DNA from: an uncultured Prevotella sp.
GTDB taxonomy: Bacteria; Bacteroidota; Bacteroidia; Bacteroidales; Bacteroidaceae
Reading direction: 5' to 3'
DNA length: 44,049 nucleotides
Assembly (NCBI GenBank): GCA_945875635.1
Contig: CAMCLD010000017.1
Location: 1-44,049 of the forward strand
Program-made: the position numbers and the translations under genes
In this document: in pieces, positions 41,667 to 44,049 of the stretch
How positions within the stretch are numbered: position 1 is the stretch's first letter
Layout: each line of letters opens with the position of its first letter
The notes under the pieces: model-generated
What the model saw: only the letters and a program-made list of their open reading frames with translations
Told to the model about the DNA's origin: nothing
Database searches by the model: none

Positions 41667-43661
41667 ATGATTAAAAAACTTATGACCGCCGCATTCGCAC
41701 TGATGGCGACAGCGGCTACAGCCCAAAACCCTTATCTGCCGTTGTGGGAACATCTTCCCGACGGCGAGCCTCGTGTGTTTGAAGATCCGGACAATCCGGG
41801 AAAGATGAGAGCATACATCATTGGCTCACATGACCTTACCTACACCGCCTACTGCGGTCCAGACATCCGTATGTGGTCGGCTCCGGTAGAAGACCTTACT
41901 CAGTGGCGCGACGAGGGCCCTATCTTCTCTTATTTCATCAACGGACAGTGGGACACAATGTTTGCTCCTGACCTCGTGGAGACTGTAGACAAGACCACGG
42001 GCAAGAAGACTTATTGGCTCTACCCGCATTCTCGCGGATGGCGCCGAGTGCCAATGGTGTGCAAGGGCGACCGTCCAGACGGACCATTTACTCCAGTAAA
42101 CCTCAATGCGGACGGAACGGCATGTGTAGAAGGGTCGCTCATAGATTTTGACCCATCGGTATTTGTTGAAAAAATTACAAACAAAAAGGACCCCGACTAT
42201 GCCAAGGGTTACAGGGCTTACGTGTTCTATGGCTTCCGCCATTCCACTGCCTACGAGCTCGACCAAGACAACATGTACGGTGTACGTCCGGGAACGGAGA
42301 TACGCGACTATTTCCTGCCTGCATCGGAGCGTTACGGCGTGATACGTGACCCCGAGGGTACACAATATCCGGCTCTATACAAGGGGCAGAACCCTGGCGA
42401 CTTCAACTTCTTCGAGGCATCGAGCATTCGCCAAGTGGGAAACAAGTATGTGATGGTGTTCTCGGGATATAGCGGACCGGAATACGGACAGGGCTCTACC
42501 AACTCAGCACTGCGTTATGCTTTCGGCGACTCTCCTCTCGGCCCATGGCGCTCAGGCGGTGTTCTCGTCGACTCCCGTGGTATTGTGCCTAACGAAGATG
42601 GCTCGCATCTCGTGGGCATGAACGCCGCCCATAACACACACGGCTCGATACAGGAAATCAACGGCCAGTGGTATGTGTTCTATCATCGTCCGCCACGCGG
42701 CTTCGGATTTGCACGCCAAGCCATGGTGGCTCCTATAAAGATAGAGTGGGATAAGAAGCCTGTGGCAAAGGGTGGAATGGTGCGCATCACTGCCTACGAC
42801 CCTTATTCTAAGAACAACGAGTGGACAGCCGAGGCTTCAGACGGAATGAAATACACTGGAGCTGAGGTGACGAGCGAGGGATTCCATATCTTCGGTCTTC
42901 CCCCCTACGCTTATTATTCTGCCGGTTACGCTTGCTATATGAGCGACCAACGCTGGCTGCAAGACAACTTCGACGTGTGGAACAACGGCATGACTCTCGC
43001 CGACGTGCCTAACGGCGGTGTAGTAGGATTCAAATACTTCGGCTTCGGCGGCCTCGCCCAGGACACCAAGGGCATTAAGGCCTTCGCTGGCACACAGAAG
43101 GGCGACAACACGCAGCTCAGCATTGGCATTGCCTCAAAAGGCAAGGGAGCGGCTAAAATACGTATAATGCTCGACGGACCATATACTAACAGTACATGGA
43201 ATGGTAAGGAGATTGCCGTGGTGAATGTGCCTGCCAACGCCTCGAAGGATGTGTACTACTACAATGTGCCTGTGCCTGCAGTGGAAGGTCTCACAGGCAA
43301 GCATGCCATCTATCTCAAAGTGGAAGGCAAGGGCAACGAAGGCCTCGTGGATATTTACGGATTGGGATTTGTGAAGAATGACATGCCAGTGTCGGCCATC
43401 GTTCCGTCACCTGTTCCGGAAGTTAGGATTATGGTGGATGGTAAGGAGATAGCTATTCCTAAGCAACCAGTGTTCTCTACCAACCAGAATGGCTATACAG
43501 ACCTAGGCCACTATCAGACCTATGCGCCGCTCAGCGAAAAATCGGTGATAAAGGTAAGCGCAAATGGTCCTGTAAAGTATGAGGTGAGCAAGATTGTTGC
43601 AGGACGTGCCACCGTGAAGTGCACTTACAATGGTAAGGATAAGATATATTTGATAAATTAA
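41667..43661 (+). CDS. Exported GH43-like glycosidase with C-terminal modules
   Basis: A 664-residue protein with a signal peptide (MIKKLMTAAFALMATAATAQ). The N-terminal half is GH43-like: EDPDNPGKMRAYIIGSHD, MFAPDLVE, EGSLIDFDPSVF and the probable catalytic Glu in FFEASSIRQVGNKYVM, then THGSIQEINGQWYVFYHR. Residues 390-540 are beta-rich with the character of a carbohydrate-binding module and the last 100 residues are another beta domain. It starts 44 nt after the CE6-GH43 gene and is co-transcribed. Substrate is probably arabinoxylan side chains, but not shown. Confidence 0.82.
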   Translation: MIKKLMTAAFALMATAATAQNPYLPLWEHLPDGEPRVFEDPDNPGKMRAYIIGSHDLTYTAYCGPDIRMWSAPVEDLTQWRDEGPIFSYFINGQWDTMFAPDLVETVDKTTGKKTYWLYPHSRGWRRVPMVCKGDRPDGPFTPVNLNADGTACVEGSLIDFDPSVFVEKITNKKDPDYAKGYRAYVFYGFRHSTAYELDQDNMYGVRPGTEIRDYFLPASERYGVIRDPEGTQYPALYKGQNPGDFNFFEASSIRQVGNKYVMVFSGYSGPEYGQGSTNSALRYAFGDSPLGPWRSGGVLVDSRGIVPNEDGSHLVGMNAAHNTHGSIQEINGQWYVFYHRPPRGFGFARQAMVAPIKIEWDKKPVAKGGMVRITAYDPYSKNNEWTAEASDGMKYTGAEVTSEGFHIFGLPPYAYYSAGYACYMSDQRWLQDNFDVWNNGMTLADVPNGGVVGFKYFGFGGLAQDTKGIKAFAGTQKGDNTQLSIGIASKGKGAAKIRIMLDGPYTNSTWNGKEIAVVNVPANASKDVYYYNVPVPAVEGLTGKHAIYLKVEGKGNEGLVDIYGLGFVKNDMPVSAIVPSPVPEVRIMVDGKEIAIPKQPVFSTNQNGYTDLGHYQTYAPLSEKSVIKVSANGPVKYEVSKIVAGRATVKCTYNGKDKIYLIN

Positions 43662-43764
43662 TCGCTCAATTATATGACCCCATAATAAAGTGTTACTTTG
43701 TTACTTGTTACCCAAGTACAAGTACAAGAGTAAAGTAAGAGAAAGTACAAGAGAAAGTACAGGT

Positions 43765-43849
43765 GGACAGGTCACTGTCCCGCAGGAATATTCAAAAATA
43801 TAATCTCAAATGTTATAAAAAATTGAGGAGGCAGGGCACGGACCTGTCC
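43765..43849. repeat. REP-like palindromic element, copy 2
   Basis: Arms GGACAGGTCACTGTCCC (43765-43781) and GGGCACGGACCTGTCC (43834-43849), with CGCAGGA after the first arm as TGCAGAA in copy 1. Upstream (about 43715-43762) is a low-complexity AAGTACAAGAG repeat. Confidence 0.65.
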
Positions 43850-43889
43850 GTATGCCACGAGGCGCACATCTATATATAAAGGGTTGGCT

Positions 43890-44049
43890 ACCTTCCATAT
43901 AAGATGTAGCCGTAACTGCCAATGAGATGAGAGAAGGTCTCTCGGACAGTTCTGGCGACAAGCAATGCAATAACCTGTCTATGGCATTGTGGCGTGCGGC
44001 ATAGAGGTGGCAGGACAGTAATACAGGCTCGTTGGTGGAACGTGGGAAG
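43890..44049 (+). other. Possible 5' part of a group II intron
   Basis: This stretch has no supported gene and seems rich in RNA structure. GTCTATGG pairs with CATAGAGGTGGCAGGAC-type sequence, and the last 25 nt (CTCGTTGGTGGAACGTGGG) resemble domain I of bacterial group II introns as I remember it. The element continues past the window, so no reverse transcriptase gene or domain V can be seen. The identification is tentative. Confidence 0.3.

Overview
The window looks like a chromosomal segment of a Bacteroidales bacterium, most likely Prevotella or a close relative. At least a dozen sites match the Bacteroidetes promoter pattern (-7 TAnnTTTG, some with -33 TTTG 19-20 nt upstream). The gene content also fits: a Bacteroidetes-type LptD, a 73-residue DUF2795 protein, surface lipoproteins, GH43 xylan enzymes and tandem FKBPs. 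Intergenic spaces are rich in short dispersed repeats. All assignments come from reading the sequence; no database search was run.

Region 1 (349-5133) is a compact seven-gene plus-strand operon with overlapping genes: two tandem divergent NADAR-domain proteins, four proteins I cannot name (one with a PHFHV motif), and a SprT-like zinc metalloprotease. NADAR enzymes elsewhere act on ADP-ribose-type substrates including ADP-ribosylated DNA bases, and SprT-like proteases on DNA-protein crosslinks. This makes the operon the best candidate for an undescribed system.

Region 2 (5134-13343) holds a DUF2795 protein, a vestigial GH3 unit with promoter and terminator, a MaoC hydratase, RNase P RNA, two small conserved proteins, aminopeptidase C, RlmN, a PdxA homologue that has lost its three metal-ligand histidines, and a flippase-like membrane protein. 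Region 3 (13359-20600) holds a sirtuin without zinc cysteines, three tandem FKBP isomerases, an Lrp/AsnC regulator coupled to a fused class I GATase-M19 dipeptidase, and a Ca/Na antiporter.

Region 4 (20673-28744) has queF with a queuosine-precursor transporter, a lipoprotein, a shortened MGMT-like gene, a highly expressed carboxyltransferase whose biotinyl-like domain lacks the biotin lysine, an HD hydrolase and LptD. Region 5 (28941-38820) has a surface lipoprotein, an orphan ABC ATPase, a short promoter-to-terminator RNA, DsbD, a CyuA-type cysteine desulfidase, GreA behind a terminated leader, a HIT protein, a UGSC-associated-type protein without its N-terminus, full MGMT, a YgbA-like protein and an HD protein. 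Region 6 (39280-43661) is a xylan-side-chain pair: a CE6-like esterase fused to GH43, then a second GH43-like enzyme. The right edge (about 43890-44049) may be the start of a group II intron.
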